From assembly GCA_023954045.1 (NCBI GenBank), contig JAMLIR010000017.1, positions 1 to 64,000 of the forward strand: a stretch of DNA of 64,000 nt. Direction: 5' to 3'. Every line of letters begins with the position of its first letter. The stretch's first letter is position 1. The notes below the pieces were generated by a model, which did not search any database, was not told the DNA's origin, and saw nothing but the letters and a program-made list of their open reading frames with translations. Made by a program: the position numbers and the translations under genes. The stretch is from Burkholderiaceae bacterium (GTDB lineage Bacteria > Pseudomonadota > Gammaproteobacteria > Burkholderiales > Burkholderiaceae_E). This document shows, in pieces, positions 52,219 through 61,533 of the stretch.

Positions 52219-52981
52219 GTCGCAGCGCCGCGCCTACGCCGCGCTCGGGATCGGCCCCGCATGGCGCCTGCGCCGCGCGGCGCAGGGTCAGGCAGCGGCC
52301 GCAGCGTCGCAGTCCGCAGCACTGGCCGACGCGGCGACCGACGAGGCGCTTCGCGCCCAGGCTGCTCCCGACGCGCCCGGCGTGGCGGCCATGGACTGGC
52401 CGCAGCTGCGCGCGGCCGTCGCGCAGTGCCGCGCCTGCGGGCTGTGCGAGACGCGCACCCGGACCGTCTTCGGGGTGGGCGACGAGCGCGCCAGCTGGAT
52501 GGTGATCGGCGAGGCGCCGGGCGCCGAGGAGGACCGGCGCGGCGAACCCTTCGTCGGCAACGCGGGTCGCCTGCTCGACCAGATGCTCGGGGCGCTGGGG
52601 CTTGCCCGGGACCGCGACGTGTTCATCGCCAACGTGCTGAAGTGCCGGCCGCCGCAGAACCGCGACCCGTCGCCCGACGAGATGCAGCGCTGCGAGCCGT
52701 ACCTCAGGCGCCAGATCGAACTGGTGTCGCCGCGGGTGATCCTCGTGGCCGGCCGCATCGCCGCGCAGTCGCTGCTGCGCACCGAGGCGTCGATCGCGAG
52801 CCTGCGCGGGCGCGTGCATGCGTTCCGCTCGGGCGGGCGATCGATTCCGGTCGTCGTCACCTACCACCCGGCCTACCTGTTGCGCAGCCTGCCCGAGAAG
52901 GCGCGCGCCTGGGCCGACCTGTGCCTGGCCCGCCGCGCGCACGACGAGGCGGCCGGGGCCTGCGGGGACGCGCAGGCTTAG
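52211..52981 (+). CDS. Uracil-DNA glycosylase, family 4 (iron-sulfur)
   Basis: A 256-residue enzyme removing uracil from DNA. Cluster ligands expected from the family are Cys73, Cys76, Cys145 and Cys161 (CRACGLC, LKCRPPQNRDP, RCEPYL); Cys79 is extra. Motif 1 is GEAPGAEEDRRGEPFVGNAG, and motif 2 is HPAYLLR. The N-terminal 60 residues are an Ala/Gln-rich extension. The start must be TTG at 52211, because the ATG at 52215 is in another frame. Its TAG stop codon forms the outer end of a hairpin. Confidence 0.9.
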   Translation: MNESQRRAYAALGIGPAWRLRRAAQGQAAAAASQSAALADAATDEALRAQAAPDAPGVAAMDWPQLRAAVAQCRACGLCETRTRTVFGVGDERASWMVIGEAPGAEEDRRGEPFVGNAGRLLDQMLGALGLARDRDVFIANVLKCRPPQNRDPSPDEMQRCEPYLRRQIELVSPRVILVAGRIAAQSLLRTEASIASLRGRVHAFRSGGRSIPVVVTYHPAYLLRSLPEKARAWADLCLARRAHDEAAGACGDAQA

Positions 52982-53000
52982 GGCGTGTTCACACGCCCTA
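52979..53000. terminator. Hairpin that contains both stop codons of udg and lplT
   Basis: Nine-base arms TAGGGCGTG/CACGCCCTA with a four-base loop. The first three bases are the TAG of the uracil-DNA glycosylase gene, and the last three, read on the other strand, are the TAG of lplT. It is a symmetrical bidirectional terminator without T runs. Confidence 0.65.
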
Positions 53001-54260
53001 GTGCTTGCTCTGGCCGATCAGCGCGACCGAGTCGAACACGCGCTGGTTGGCCCGGTGCAGCCGGATCACCGCGATCATCGTCAGCGCGACGAAGGCGCCG
53101 AAGATCACGATCACCACGTTCACGCGCAGCTCGAAGCGCAGCAGCAGCGAATAGAGCCCGAGCATCAGCAGGATGTTCAGGTTCTCGTTGAAGTTCTGCA
53201 CCGCGATCGAGTGTCCGGCGCTCATCAGAACGTGGCCGCGGTGCTGCAGCAGCGCATTCATCGGCACCACGAAGAAGCCGGCCATCGCGCCGACCAGCAC
53301 CAGGAGCGGGTACGCCATCGCCTCCGACGAGACCAGGGTCATCGCCGGAACCACCAGTCCCATCGCGACGCCGACCGGCAGAACGCGCAGCGAGTCGCGA
53401 AGCCGCACCGCGCGTGCCGCCAGCATCGCGCCGATGGCGATTCCCAGCGCGACCACCCCCTGCAGGATCGCCGCCCGGTTCAGCGGCAGGCCGAGCGCGT
53501 GGCGCGCCCAGTCGAGCACGATGAATTGCAGCGTCGCTCCGGCGCCCCAGAACAGCGTCGTGACCGCGAGCGAGATCTGGCCGAGCTTGTCCTTCCAGAG
53601 GATCCGGCAGCAGCCGAGGAAGTCGCGCACCAGCCTGAACGGATTGCGTGCCTGCTGCGGGTAGCGGGCCCCGGTGTCGGGGATGCCGAGGTTGAACGCG
53701 GCCGCGATCGCGTAGAACGCCGCGATCACCATGATCGCCGACTCGGCCGGGGTGTCGATGCCGGTGTCGATCATCGGCACGTCCAGCGCCAGCAGGGCCC
53801 CGGCGACCGAAGGGCTGATCAGCGCGCCGCCGAGCACGGTGCCGAGGATGATCGATCCGACGGTCGTGCCCTCGATCCAGCCGTTGGCGGCGACCAGCTT
53901 CTCGGGGGGCAGCAGCTCGGTCAGGATTCCGTACTTCGCCGGCGAGTAGGCCGCGGCGCCGAAGCCGACCACCGCGTAGGCGAGCAGCGGATGGATCGTG
54001 AAGAACATCAGCAGGCAGCCGGCGATCTTGACGAGGTTGGTCGCGAACATCACGCGACCCTTCGGCATCGAGTCGGCCAGCGCACCGACGAACGGCGCGA
54101 GCATCACGTAGGAGACGGTGAAGAACAGCTTGAGCAGCGGCTTCATCCACTCCGGCGCGTGCATCTCGATCAGCAGCGCGATCGCGGCGATCAGCAGCGC
54201 GTTGTCGGCGAGCGACGAGAAGAACTGCGCCGCCATGATCGTGTAGAAGCCGCGTTTCAT
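52998..54260 (-). CDS. lplT: Lysophospholipid transporter LplT
   Basis: A 420-residue major-facilitator protein that flips lysophospholipids to the inner leaflet for reacylation. About twelve hydrophobic segments. FYTIMAAQFFSSLADNALLIAA at the start and FGAAAYSPAKYGILTELLPPEKLVAANGW are LplT hallmarks, as is FVVPMNALLQHRGH. In many Gram-negative bacteria it is followed by or fused to the acyltransferase Aas; here the next gene is udg on the other strand, so Aas is not adjacent. It is divergent from alr. Confidence 0.9.
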   Translation of the reverse strand: MKRGFYTIMAAQFFSSLADNALLIAAIALLIEMHAPEWMKPLLKLFFTVSYVMLAPFVGALADSMPKGRVMFATNLVKIAGCLLMFFTIHPLLAYAVVGFGAAAYSPAKYGILTELLPPEKLVAANGWIEGTTVGSIILGTVLGGALISPSVAGALLALDVPMIDTGIDTPAESAIMVIAAFYAIAAAFNLGIPDTGARYPQQARNPFRLVRDFLGCCRILWKDKLGQISLAVTTLFWGAGATLQFIVLDWARHALGLPLNRAAILQGVVALGIAIGAMLAARAVRLRDSLRVLPVGVAMGLVVPAMTLVSSEAMAYPLLVLVGAMAGFFVVPMNALLQHRGHVLMSAGHSIAVQNFNENLNILLMLGLYSLLLRFELRVNVVIVIFGAFVALTMIAVIRLHRANQRVFDSVALIGQSKH

Positions 54261-54380
54261 CGGGAAAGGGCTCTCGTGTCTCCGTTCGAGCGCCGGCTTT
54301 CCGCTCTCATGGGCGGCTGGGCCGGTCTGCCGGCGCGCCGTGCCGTGCGACCGATGATGCCGCTGCTGAGCGCGGGTCGG

Positions 54381-54386
54381 TTTATA
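54381..54386 (-). promoter_or_regulatory. lplT: Extended -10 candidate for lplT
   Basis: On the minus strand TGGTATAAA: a TG one base before TATAAA, an extended -10. It lies about 120 bases before the lplT start. No -35 is needed for this class. Confidence 0.45.
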
Positions 54387-54412
54387 CCACGACCGCCCGC
54401 CCGAAGCGTGTG

Positions 54413-54418
54413 TATAGT
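54413..54418 (+). promoter_or_regulatory. alr: -10 candidate for alr
   Basis: TATAGT, 24 bases before the alr ATG, preceded by TG (TGTATAGT). The lplT and alr elements face away from each other, 26 bases apart. Confidence 0.45.
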
Positions 54419-54442
54419 TGACGCGTTCCCCCTTCTGCGCCG

Positions 54443-55525
54443 ATGCCTCGCCCGATCTCCGCCACCGTCTCGCTGCCGGCGATGCGCCACAACCTGGCGC
54501 TCGCGCGCGAGCGGGCGCCGGGCCGCTTCGTCTGGGCGGTCGTCAAGGCCAACGGCTACGGGCACGGCCTGTCCAACGCGGCGCGCGGCTTCGCCGCGGC
54601 CGACGGCCTGGCGCTGGTCGAGTTCGACGGCGCGGCGCAACTGCGTCGCGAAGGCTGGCGCGGCCCGGTGCTGATGCTCGAAGGCGCGTTCGAGGCGGCC
54701 GACGTCGAGCAGGCCGCGCGCGAGCGGCTGTCGCTGGTCGTCCACGAGGAGCGCCAGGTCGACTGGCTCGCGGCGCTGGAGCGTCCCGCGTCGATCGAGG
54801 TGTTCCTGAAGTTCAACAGCGGCATGAACCGGCTCGGCTTTCGCCACGACGCGTTCCGCGCCGCGTTCGCCCGGCTGGCGAGCCTCGCCGCGGTGGGCCG
54901 GGTGACGCTGATGACGCACTTCGCGAACGCCGACCTGGAGGGCGGCGCCGACGAGGCGATGCGCCGCTTCGAGGCCGCCGCCGCGGGGCTCGAAGCGGGC
55001 CGCTCGCTCGCGAACTCGGCGGCGACGCTGCAGCTGCCGGGCACGCACGGCGACGCGATCCGTCCCGGCGTGATGCTCTACGGCGCCACTCCGTTCGGCG
55101 AGGGCGACGCGCGTTCGCTCGGGTTGCGGCCCACGATGCGGCTCGAGTCGCGGCTGATCGCGGTGCAGCAGCTCGAGCCCGGCGAGGCGGTCGGCTACGG
55201 GTCGACGTTTCGCGCCGAGCGGCCGATGCGGATCGGCGTGGTCGCCTGCGGCTACGCCGACGGCTACCCGCGACACGCGCCGAGCGGCACGCCGATCGCG
55301 GTCGACGGCGTGCGCACCGTCACCGTCGGGCGGGTCGCGATGGACATGCTGATGGTCGACCTGGGCCCCGTACCCGGCGCCGGCCCCGGCTCGGCGGTCG
55401 AGCTGTGGGGCGAACTCGTACCGATCGACGCGGTCGCGCGGTCCAGCGGAACGATCGGCTACGAGCTGATGTGCGCGGTCTCGCAGCGCGTTCCGGTGCG
55501 GGTCGAAGACGACGCCGCCGGCTGA
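54443..55525 (+). CDS. alr: Alanine racemase
   Basis: A 360-residue PLP enzyme making D-alanine for peptidoglycan. The PLP lysine is Lys35 in VVKANGYGHG, and the second catalytic residue is Tyr252 in GYGSTFRA. The TIM-barrel motif FLKFNSGMNRLGF and C-terminal MDMLMVDLG are present. The start follows the -10 candidate at 54413. lplT-alr-radA is a known betaproteobacterial order. Confidence 0.96.
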   Translation: MPRPISATVSLPAMRHNLALARERAPGRFVWAVVKANGYGHGLSNAARGFAAADGLALVEFDGAAQLRREGWRGPVLMLEGAFEAADVEQAARERLSLVVHEERQVDWLAALERPASIEVFLKFNSGMNRLGFRHDAFRAAFARLASLAAVGRVTLMTHFANADLEGGADEAMRRFEAAAAGLEAGRSLANSAATLQLPGTHGDAIRPGVMLYGATPFGEGDARSLGLRPTMRLESRLIAVQQLEPGEAVGYGSTFRAERPMRIGVVACGYADGYPRHAPSGTPIAVDGVRTVTVGRVAMDMLMVDLGPVPGAGPGSAVELWGELVPIDAVARSSGTIGYELMCAVSQRVPVRVEDDAAG

Positions 55526-55538
55526 GCGCCGCCCGACG

Positions 55539-56897
55539 ATGGCCAGGGCAAAGACGCACTACGTCTGCAGCGAATGCGGTGGCACGACCCCGAAGTGGCA
55601 GGGGCAGTGCCCGCACTGCAACGCCTGGAACACGCTCAGCGAAGCGCCGCTCGAGAGCCGCGCCGAGGCGCACCGCTACCAGTCGCTCGCGCCGACCCAC
55701 GAAGTCGTGACGCTCGATGCGGTGCCCGCCCAGGAGGCCGGGCGGGTCGCCACCGGAATCGACGAGTTCGACCGCGTGCTCGGAGGCGGCCTGGTCGAGG
55801 GCTCGGTGGTGCTGATCGGCGGCGATCCGGGAATCGGCAAGTCGACGCTGCTGCTGCAGACGCTGGCGCACCTGTCGGCGTCGCTCGAGGTGCTCTACGT
55901 GACCGGCGAGGAGTCCCCCTCGCAGGTCGCCCTGCGCGCGCGACGTCTCGGGGCGGGCAACGCGCGCCTGCCGCTGCTGGCCGAGATCGAGCTCGAGCGC
56001 ATCTGCAATGCGGTGCAGCAGCGCCGACCCGCGGTGGTGGTCATCGATTCGATCCAGACGCTGTACTCGGCCCAGCTGCAGTCGGCGCCCGGCTCGGTCG
56101 CGCAGGTGCGCGAGTGCGCCGCGCAGCTCACGCGCCTGTCCAAGCAGCTGGGCGTGGCGATGGTGATGATCGGCCACGTGACCAAGGAAGGAACGCTCGC
56201 CGGGCCGCGCGTGCTCGAGCACATGGTCGATACGGTGCTCTACTTCGAGGGCGACACGCACTCGTCGTACCGGCTCGTGCGCGCGTTCAAGAACCGCTTC
56301 GGCGCGGTCAACGAGCTCGGCGTGTTCGCGATGACCGATCGGGGGTTGCGAGGCGTGGCCAATCCGTCGGCGCTGTTCCTGTCGCAGCACGCCGAACGGG
56401 TGCCGGGATCCTGCGTGCTGGTCACGCAGGAGGGGTCGCGGCCGCTGCTGGTCGAGATCCAGGCGCTGGTCGACACGGCCCACGTGCCCAATCCGCGTCG
56501 GCTGTCGGTCGGTCTCGAGCAGAACCGGCTGGCGATGCTGCTGGCCGTGCTGCACCGGCACGCCGGCATCGCCTGCTACGACCAGGACGTGTTCATCAAC
56601 GCGGTGGGCGGGGTGCGCATCGGCGAGCCCGCGGCCGACCTTGCCGTGCTGCTGGCGATCGTCTCGTCGCTGAAGAACCGCGCGCTGCCGCGCGGCTTCG
56701 CGGTGTTCGGCGAGGTGGGGCTGGCCGGCGAGATCCGGCCCGCGCCGCGCGGGCAGGAGCGCTTGCGCGAGGCCCTCAAGCTCGGCTTCTCGCGGGTGCT
56801 GATCCCCCGCGCCAACGCGCCGAAGCGGCCGCTGGAGGGACTCGAGGCGATCGCGCTGGACCGGATCGACCAGGCGCTCGAGGCCGCCTGGCGCTGA
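55539..56897 (+). CDS. radA: DNA repair protein RadA
   Basis: A 452-residue RecA-like branch-migration helicase. The N-terminal zinc finger has Cys10, Cys13, Cys24 and Cys27 (CSECGG...QCPHC). Walker A is GGDPGIGKS (94-102), the RadA-specific KNRFG is at 251-255, and the C-terminal Lon-protease-like domain has GGVRIGEPAADLAVLLA. It begins 13 bases after alr. It converges with hpnE with only eight bases between them. Confidence 0.96.
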   Translation: MARAKTHYVCSECGGTTPKWQGQCPHCNAWNTLSEAPLESRAEAHRYQSLAPTHEVVTLDAVPAQEAGRVATGIDEFDRVLGGGLVEGSVVLIGGDPGIGKSTLLLQTLAHLSASLEVLYVTGEESPSQVALRARRLGAGNARLPLLAEIELERICNAVQQRRPAVVVIDSIQTLYSAQLQSAPGSVAQVRECAAQLTRLSKQLGVAMVMIGHVTKEGTLAGPRVLEHMVDTVLYFEGDTHSSYRLVRAFKNRFGAVNELGVFAMTDRGLRGVANPSALFLSQHAERVPGSCVLVTQEGSRPLLVEIQALVDTAHVPNPRRLSVGLEQNRLAMLLAVLHRHAGIACYDQDVFINAVGGVRIGEPAADLAVLLAIVSSLKNRALPRGFAVFGEVGLAGEIRPAPRGQERLREALKLGFSRVLIPRANAPKRPLEGLEAIALDRIDQALEAAWR

Positions 56898-56905
56898 GCC
56901 GTCGG

Positions 56906-58258
56906 TCAGCGTGCGGCCGGCGGCGCCGCGAGGCTGTCGAGCATCCGCGCCGCCGCCTGCCGGCCGCTGCGAACGGCGGATTCCAGCGTGGCCGGATAGT
57001 CGGGCCAGGTCCAGTCGCCGGCCAGCCACAGCCCGGGCGCGAGGCTTCGATAGTGGTCGCACGACAGGCGCGGGCGCCCGGGCGTGCAGCGGAAAGTCGC
57101 GCGGCGCTCGGTGACGATGCGCAGCGCCGCCGGGCCCGGCCCGCCGACGGCCTGGCGCAGCTGTTCCGCGATGCCGGCGGCGACGGCGTCGGCGGGTTCG
57201 TTCGCGATCCGGCTCGCCGCGCTGACGACGACGCCGGCGACGCGCGCGCCGCCGATCACGCCGCGGTCGAACGACCATTGCCCGAAGAGGCGACGCGCCG
57301 GGTCCTCGTCGAGCATCAGCCAGCGCGGCAGTCGCGGCGCATTGCCCGCGGGCCACAGGGCCCACGCGGTGGCGATCGGCTCCGGGTCGAAGGCCGCAAG
57401 CGGCGCGACGTCCAGTCCCAGCGGCTCGAGCATGCGCGCCGCCGACCACGGCGGCAGCGCTACCAGCACGGCGGCGAAGACGTCGTCGCCCTCGTCGAGC
57501 CGCCATCCGGCCGGAGTCGGCCGCAGCGCGCGGACCGTGGTGCGCAGCCGGATCGTGGCGCCGAGGTCACGCAAGCGCGCGAGCGCCGGGTCCGGCAGCA
57601 GCGCGCCCAACGGCGCCTCGGGCGCGACGAAATCGCTGTCGTCGCGCTGCGCGCCCAGCGTGTCGCGCAGCACCGCGGCGAAGGTGCGCGCGCAGGCGTC
57701 GACCGGGAGCGTGTTCAGCGCGCCGACGCACAGTGGCGCCCACAGCCGCGAGACGAGCGGGGCCGGCTGCCGGTAGCGCGCCAGCAGGGCCGCGACGGTC
57801 TCGCCGTCGGCAGCCCGCCACCCGCCGCGCCGCAGCCCGCCCATCATCCGCAGCGCCGCGGCGCGCTCCGGCCAGCCCAGGCCGCGGGCGCGCAGCAGCC
57901 CCCACGCCAGGTGCAACGGCGCCGGCAGCGGTGCCGCGCGCACCGACAGGCCCGAGGCCGACACGAGGTGCATCGGATGGCGGCGCAGCAGGCCGCCGGC
58001 GCCGAGGTTCGCGATCAGTTCGAGCGTCTGCCGGTAGGCGCCGACGATCAGGTGCTGCCCGTTGTCGATCGCGATGGGCCCGAGCGGCGTCTCGAGCTCG
58101 ATCGTTCGCGCGCGGCCACCGGCCCGGGGCGCCGAATCGAGCAGGGTGACCCGCAGACCGCCCTCGGCCAGCGCAACGGCAGCCGCGAGTCCCGACCAGC
58201 CGGCCCCGATGACCGCGACCGCGGCGGCGCCCGGCGCGGTCGCTGCGCGCTCAGCCAC
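56906..58258 (-). CDS. hpnE: Hydroxysqualene dehydroxylase HpnE
   Basis: A 450-residue FAD enzyme of the amine oxidase/phytoene desaturase type that reduces hydroxysqualene to squalene. The dinucleotide motif VIGAGWSGLAAAVAL is at about 16-30, DNGQHLIVGAYRQTL is characteristic of HpnE, and the C-terminal LAGDWTWPDYPATLESAVRSG binds FAD. It starts at GTG, 27 bases after hpnD. It is the last of hpnC-hpnD-hpnE. The squalene-hopene cyclase gene is not in the window. Confidence 0.92.
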   Translation of the reverse strand: MAERAATAPGAAAVAVIGAGWSGLAAAVALAEGGLRVTLLDSAPRAGGRARTIELETPLGPIAIDNGQHLIVGAYRQTLELIANLGAGGLLRRHPMHLVSASGLSVRAAPLPAPLHLAWGLLRARGLGWPERAAALRMMGGLRRGGWRAADGETVAALLARYRQPAPLVSRLWAPLCVGALNTLPVDACARTFAAVLRDTLGAQRDDSDFVAPEAPLGALLPDPALARLRDLGATIRLRTTVRALRPTPAGWRLDEGDDVFAAVLVALPPWSAARMLEPLGLDVAPLAAFDPEPIATAWALWPAGNAPRLPRWLMLDEDPARRLFGQWSFDRGVIGGARVAGVVVSAASRIANEPADAVAAGIAEQLRQAVGGPGPAALRIVTERRATFRCTPGRPRLSCDHYRSLAPGLWLAGDWTWPDYPATLESAVRSGRQAAARMLDSLAAPPAAR

Positions 58259-58285
58259 CGCGCGTCTCCCCTGGCGCGGGCCGCA

Positions 58286-59134
58286 TCACACGCGGGGCGG
58301 GCGCCCCGTTGCCCAGGTCTTCCACGCCAGCCAGAACTTGCGCAGCGGCGTGAGCGACGTGCGATGGGTCAGCACCCTGAAGCCGTCACGTTCGATCTCG
58401 TCGAGCAGCCGCGCGTAGATGGCGGCCATCATCAGGCCGGGGCGCTGCGCGCGCCGCTCCGCCGGCTCGAGCAGCGCGAACGCCTGCCGGTACTTCTCGC
58501 GCGCCCGCGCCGCCTCGAATCGCATCAGCTCGACGAAGCGCTCGCTCGGGCGCGCGGCGAGGATCTCGTGCGCGGGCACTCCGAAGCGCTGCAGGTCCTC
58601 GATCGGAAGGTAGATGCGTCCCCTGCGGGCGTCCTCGCCGACGTCGCGGATGATGTTGGTGAGCTGGAAGGCGAGTCCGAGCCGCTCGGCATAGTCGAGC
58701 GTCGTCGCGCTGCGCGCGCCGAAGATGCCTGCCGCGAGCACCCCCACGACGCCCGCGACTCGATGGCAATACAGGCGCAGGCCTTCGAAGTCCAGGTAGC
58801 GGTCCTGCTCGAGGTCCATCTGCATGCCGTCGATGATCGCCACCAGCGGCGCGCGGCCGATCGAGCAGGCCTGCAGGTGAGGCTCCAGCGCGCGCGTGAC
58901 CGGATGCTGCGGGTCGCCGGCGAACAGGCGGCCGATCTCCGCGCGCCACCAGTCGAGGCGGGCCCGCGCGACCTGCGGATCGGTGGCTTCGTCGACCGTG
59001 TCGTCCACCTCGCGGCAGAACGCATAGAGCGCGATGATCGCCCGGCGGCGCTCCGGCGGCAGGAACAGGAAGCTGTAATAGAAGCTCGAGCCGCTGCGCG
59101 CGGCCCTTTCTGCGCAGTACTCGTCCGGCGTCAC
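58286..59134 (-). CDS. hpnD: Presqualene diphosphate synthase HpnD
   Basis: A 282-residue enzyme joining two farnesyl diphosphates. The two aspartate-rich motifs are DDTVDE (about 44-49) and IRDVGEDARRGR (about 162-173). SGSSFYYSFLFLP is the typical beginning. I take the GTG at 59134 (giving MTPDEYC) since it overlaps the hpnC stop codon as GTGA and matches the family start; a GTG at 59149 is the longer option. Confidence 0.92.
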   Translation of the reverse strand: MTPDEYCAERAARSGSSFYYSFLFLPPERRRAIIALYAFCREVDDTVDEATDPQVARARLDWWRAEIGRLFAGDPQHPVTRALEPHLQACSIGRAPLVAIIDGMQMDLEQDRYLDFEGLRLYCHRVAGVVGVLAAGIFGARSATTLDYAERLGLAFQLTNIIRDVGEDARRGRIYLPIEDLQRFGVPAHEILAARPSERFVELMRFEAARAREKYRQAFALLEPAERRAQRPGLMMAAIYARLLDEIERDGFRVLTHRTSLTPLRKFWLAWKTWATGRPPRV

Positions 59135-59964
59135 TTCGGCACCTGCCACCAGAGCCGCGCCAGCGCCGGCGCGTCGTGCCAGCCGAGCTTCGGGCGACAG
59201 GCGATCGGATCGTGTCCCCCGTCACGCAGCCGATCGGCCACGCGCAGGCCGCCGGCGACGATCGCGCGCAGCTCGAGCGACAGGCGCCACGGCACCCGCT
59301 GCACGAGCACCGCGCCCGATTCGAGCAGCGCGCGCGCGCGCCCGGTCTGCCCGGCCAGGAAATGCGCGAGCGCATCGCTCGCGCGCCCCGCGGCGACCGA
59401 TCGCCCGATCTCCTCCTCCGAGAGGCCCGTGCCGCGAAGCTCGTCCAGCGGCAGGTACAGGCGGCCGCGACGCCAGTCCTGCGCCAGGTCCTGCAGGAAG
59501 TTCAGCACCTGCAGCGCGGTGCAGATCTGGTCGGACGGAATTCGCGTGAGCGGGCTCCAGGCCCCGAACAGGCGCAGCATCAGCTCGCCGACCGGGTTGG
59601 CCGAGCGGCTGCAGTAGTCGGTGACGCTCGCCCACGAGGCGTGCCGCACCGGCCCGACGTCCTGCGCGAACGCCGACAGCAGCGCGCGCAGCGGCGCGAC
59701 CGGCAGCGCGTGCGCGACGAGATGCGGGCGCAACTGTGCGACGACGGGCGGGTCCTCGGCTTCGCCGCGCAGCGCGCGGTCGAGCGCGTCCAGCGCCGCG
59801 AGCCGCTCGTCCGGTGTCGCGTCGCCCTCGTCGGCGAGGTCGTCGGCGTGGCGCGCGAACCGGTACAGCGCGGCCACGGCGGGGCGCAGCCGCGCGGGCA
59901 CGAGCAGCGAGGCAACCGGGAAGTTCTCGTAGTGGTCGGCCGAGGTGACCAGCGCGGGGGGCAT
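59131..59964 (-). CDS. hpnC: Squalene-biosynthesis protein HpnC (hydroxysqualene synthase)
   Basis: A 277-residue trans-isoprenyl synthase homologue that converts presqualene diphosphate to hydroxysqualene. HADDLADEGD (about 39-48) and FLQDLAQDWRRGRLYLP (about 158-174) are its aspartate-rich motifs. HYENFPVASLLVP near the start is characteristic of HpnC. It is first of the operon, divergent from tRNA-Leu with 82 bases between. Confidence 0.92.
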   Translation of the reverse strand: MPPALVTSADHYENFPVASLLVPARLRPAVAALYRFARHADDLADEGDATPDERLAALDALDRALRGEAEDPPVVAQLRPHLVAHALPVAPLRALLSAFAQDVGPVRHASWASVTDYCSRSANPVGELMLRLFGAWSPLTRIPSDQICTALQVLNFLQDLAQDWRRGRLYLPLDELRGTGLSEEEIGRSVAAGRASDALAHFLAGQTGRARALLESGAVLVQRVPWRLSLELRAIVAGGLRVADRLRDGGHDPIACRPKLGWHDAPALARLWWQVPK

Positions 59965-60029
59965 GGCCGCGATTGTAGGCGAGCCGCCGCGGCACCGATC
60001 CGCAGCGGAGGGCGCCCGGGCGCTTCGTT

Positions 60030-60035
60030 TAGAAT
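60030..60035 (+). promoter_or_regulatory. -10 candidate of the tRNA-Leu gene
   Basis: TAGAAT, 11 bases before the first base of the tRNA. The distance agrees with a short 5' leader removed by RNase P. Confidence 0.5.
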
Positions 60036-60046
60036 GGCGCGTTTTC

Positions 60047-60131
60047 GCGGCCGTGGCGGAATTGGTAGACGCACCAGGTTTAGGTCCTGGCGCTGCAAGG
60101 CGTGAAGGTTCGAGTCCTTTCGGCCGCACCA
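60047..60131 (+). tRNA. tRNA-Leu (anticodon UAG)
   Basis: An 85-base class II tRNA with encoded CCA. The acceptor stem is GCGGCCG/CGGCCGC, the D loop has TTGGTAGAC, and the anticodon stem CCAGG/CCTGG encloses TTTAGGT with anticodon TAG at 60081-60083. There is a long variable arm, and the T arm has GGTTCGAGTCC. It reads CUA and other CUN codons. It is directly upstream of tig, a known betaproteobacterial arrangement. Confidence 0.97.
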
Positions 60132-60187
60132 CGGCACCCCGCGATCGCCGCGGAACGCTCCCAAATTCGAGACCTGGATGACCCGAG

Positions 60188-61492
60188 ATGGCAACGCAAC
60201 TTGAACAGACCGGCGCGCTCGAGCGCAAGCTGGCCATGGCCGTGCCGGTGGCCGAGATCAACCGGCAGGTCGTCGAGCGCCTGCGCAAGCTCTCGCGCAA
60301 CGTCAAGATGCCCGGTTTCCGGCCCGGCAAGGTGCCGATGAAGATGATCGAGCAGTCCTACGGGCCGCAGGTGCACGCCGAGGTGCTCGGCGACGCGGTC
60401 TCGAAGGCGTTCAGCGACGCGGTCGACGAGCACCGGCTGCGCGTCGCGGGGCAGCCGCGGATCGAGTCGCGCGAGGGCGCCGCCGAGCACGAGCTCGGCT
60501 TCACGGCGACCTTCGAGGTCTACCCGGAAGTGCAACTGGGCGACCCGTCGACGCTCGAGCTCGAGCGTGTCTCCTGCGAGGTGGGCGAGGCCGAGGTCGA
60601 CAAGACGATCGAGATCCTGCGCAAGCAGCGCGTCACCTGGGCGAGCGCCGATCGGGCGGCGCAGGACGGCGACCGCGTCACGATCGACTTCGTCGGCACG
60701 CTCGACGGCGTGGCGTTCGAAGGTGGCTCGGCGACCGAGTTCCCGTTCGTGCTCGGCGAGGGCCGGATGCTCGCCGACTTCGAGGCGGGCGTGCGTGGCG
60801 CCGGCGCCGGCGAGAAGAAGTCGTTCCCCGTGGCGTTCCCGTCCGACTACGGCTCGGTCGACCTCGCGGGCAAGACCGCGCAATTCGAGGTGACGGTGCG
60901 CAAGGTCGAGGCGCCGCAGCTTCCGCAGGTCGACGAGGCGTTCGCGCGCCAGCTCGGCGTGCCCGACGGCGACCTGGCGCGGATGCGCGCCGACATCCGC
61001 GCCAACCTCGAGCGCGAGGTCGGCCAGCGGGTGCGCGCGCGCAACAAGGCGGCGGTGATGGAGGCGCTGACGAAGCTCGCGACGTTCGAGCTGCCGAAGG
61101 CGCTGGTCGAAGCCGAGAGCAAGTCGCTGGGCGAACGCGCGATCGAGGACCTGAAGCAGCGCGGCATGGATCCGAAGAACATGCCGCCGATTCCGCCGGA
61201 CACGTTTCGCGAGCAGGCCGAGCGGCGCGTGCGGCTGGGCCTGCTCGTCGCCGAGATCGTGCGCGAGCACGGGCTGCAGGCCAAGCCCGACCAGATCCGC
61301 AAGCAGATCGAGGAGTTCGCGCAGGCCTACGAGAACCCGGGCGAAGTGGTGCGCTACTACTTCAGCGACCGCAACCGGCTGGCCGAGGTCGAGGCGATCG
61401 TCGTCGAGCAGAACGTCGTCGACTGGGCCGCGTCGAAGGCGCGCGTCACCGATCGCGCGCTCGCGTTCGACGACCTGATGTCGGCGGGCTGA
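60188..61492 (+). CDS. tig: Trigger factor
   Basis: A 434-residue ribosome-bound chaperone with peptidyl-prolyl isomerase activity. The ribosome-docking loop GFRPGK is at 43-48. The FKBP-like domain is at about 155-245 ([20 protein letters not shown]). The C-terminal chaperone arms follow. The order tig-clpP-clpX-lon is widely conserved and links folding of new proteins with proteolysis. Confidence 0.96.
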   Translation: MATQLEQTGALERKLAMAVPVAEINRQVVERLRKLSRNVKMPGFRPGKVPMKMIEQSYGPQVHAEVLGDAVSKAFSDAVDEHRLRVAGQPRIESREGAAEHELGFTATFEVYPEVQLGDPSTLELERVSCEVGEAEVDKTIEILRKQRVTWASADRAAQDGDRVTIDFVGTLDGVAFEGGSATEFPFVLGEGRMLADFEAGVRGAGAGEKKSFPVAFPSDYGSVDLAGKTAQFEVTVRKVEAPQLPQVDEAFARQLGVPDGDLARMRADIRANLEREVGQRVRARNKAAVMEALTKLATFELPKALVEAESKSLGERAIEDLKQRGMDPKNMPPIPPDTFREQAERRVRLGLLVAEIVREHGLQAKPDQIRKQIEEFAQAYENPGEVVRYYFSDRNRLAEVEAIVVEQNVVDWAASKARVTDRALAFDDLMSAG

Positions 61493-61533
61493 GCCGCGCG
61501 GGGGCCGGGAATGGAATTTCAACGGAGCGAGAC

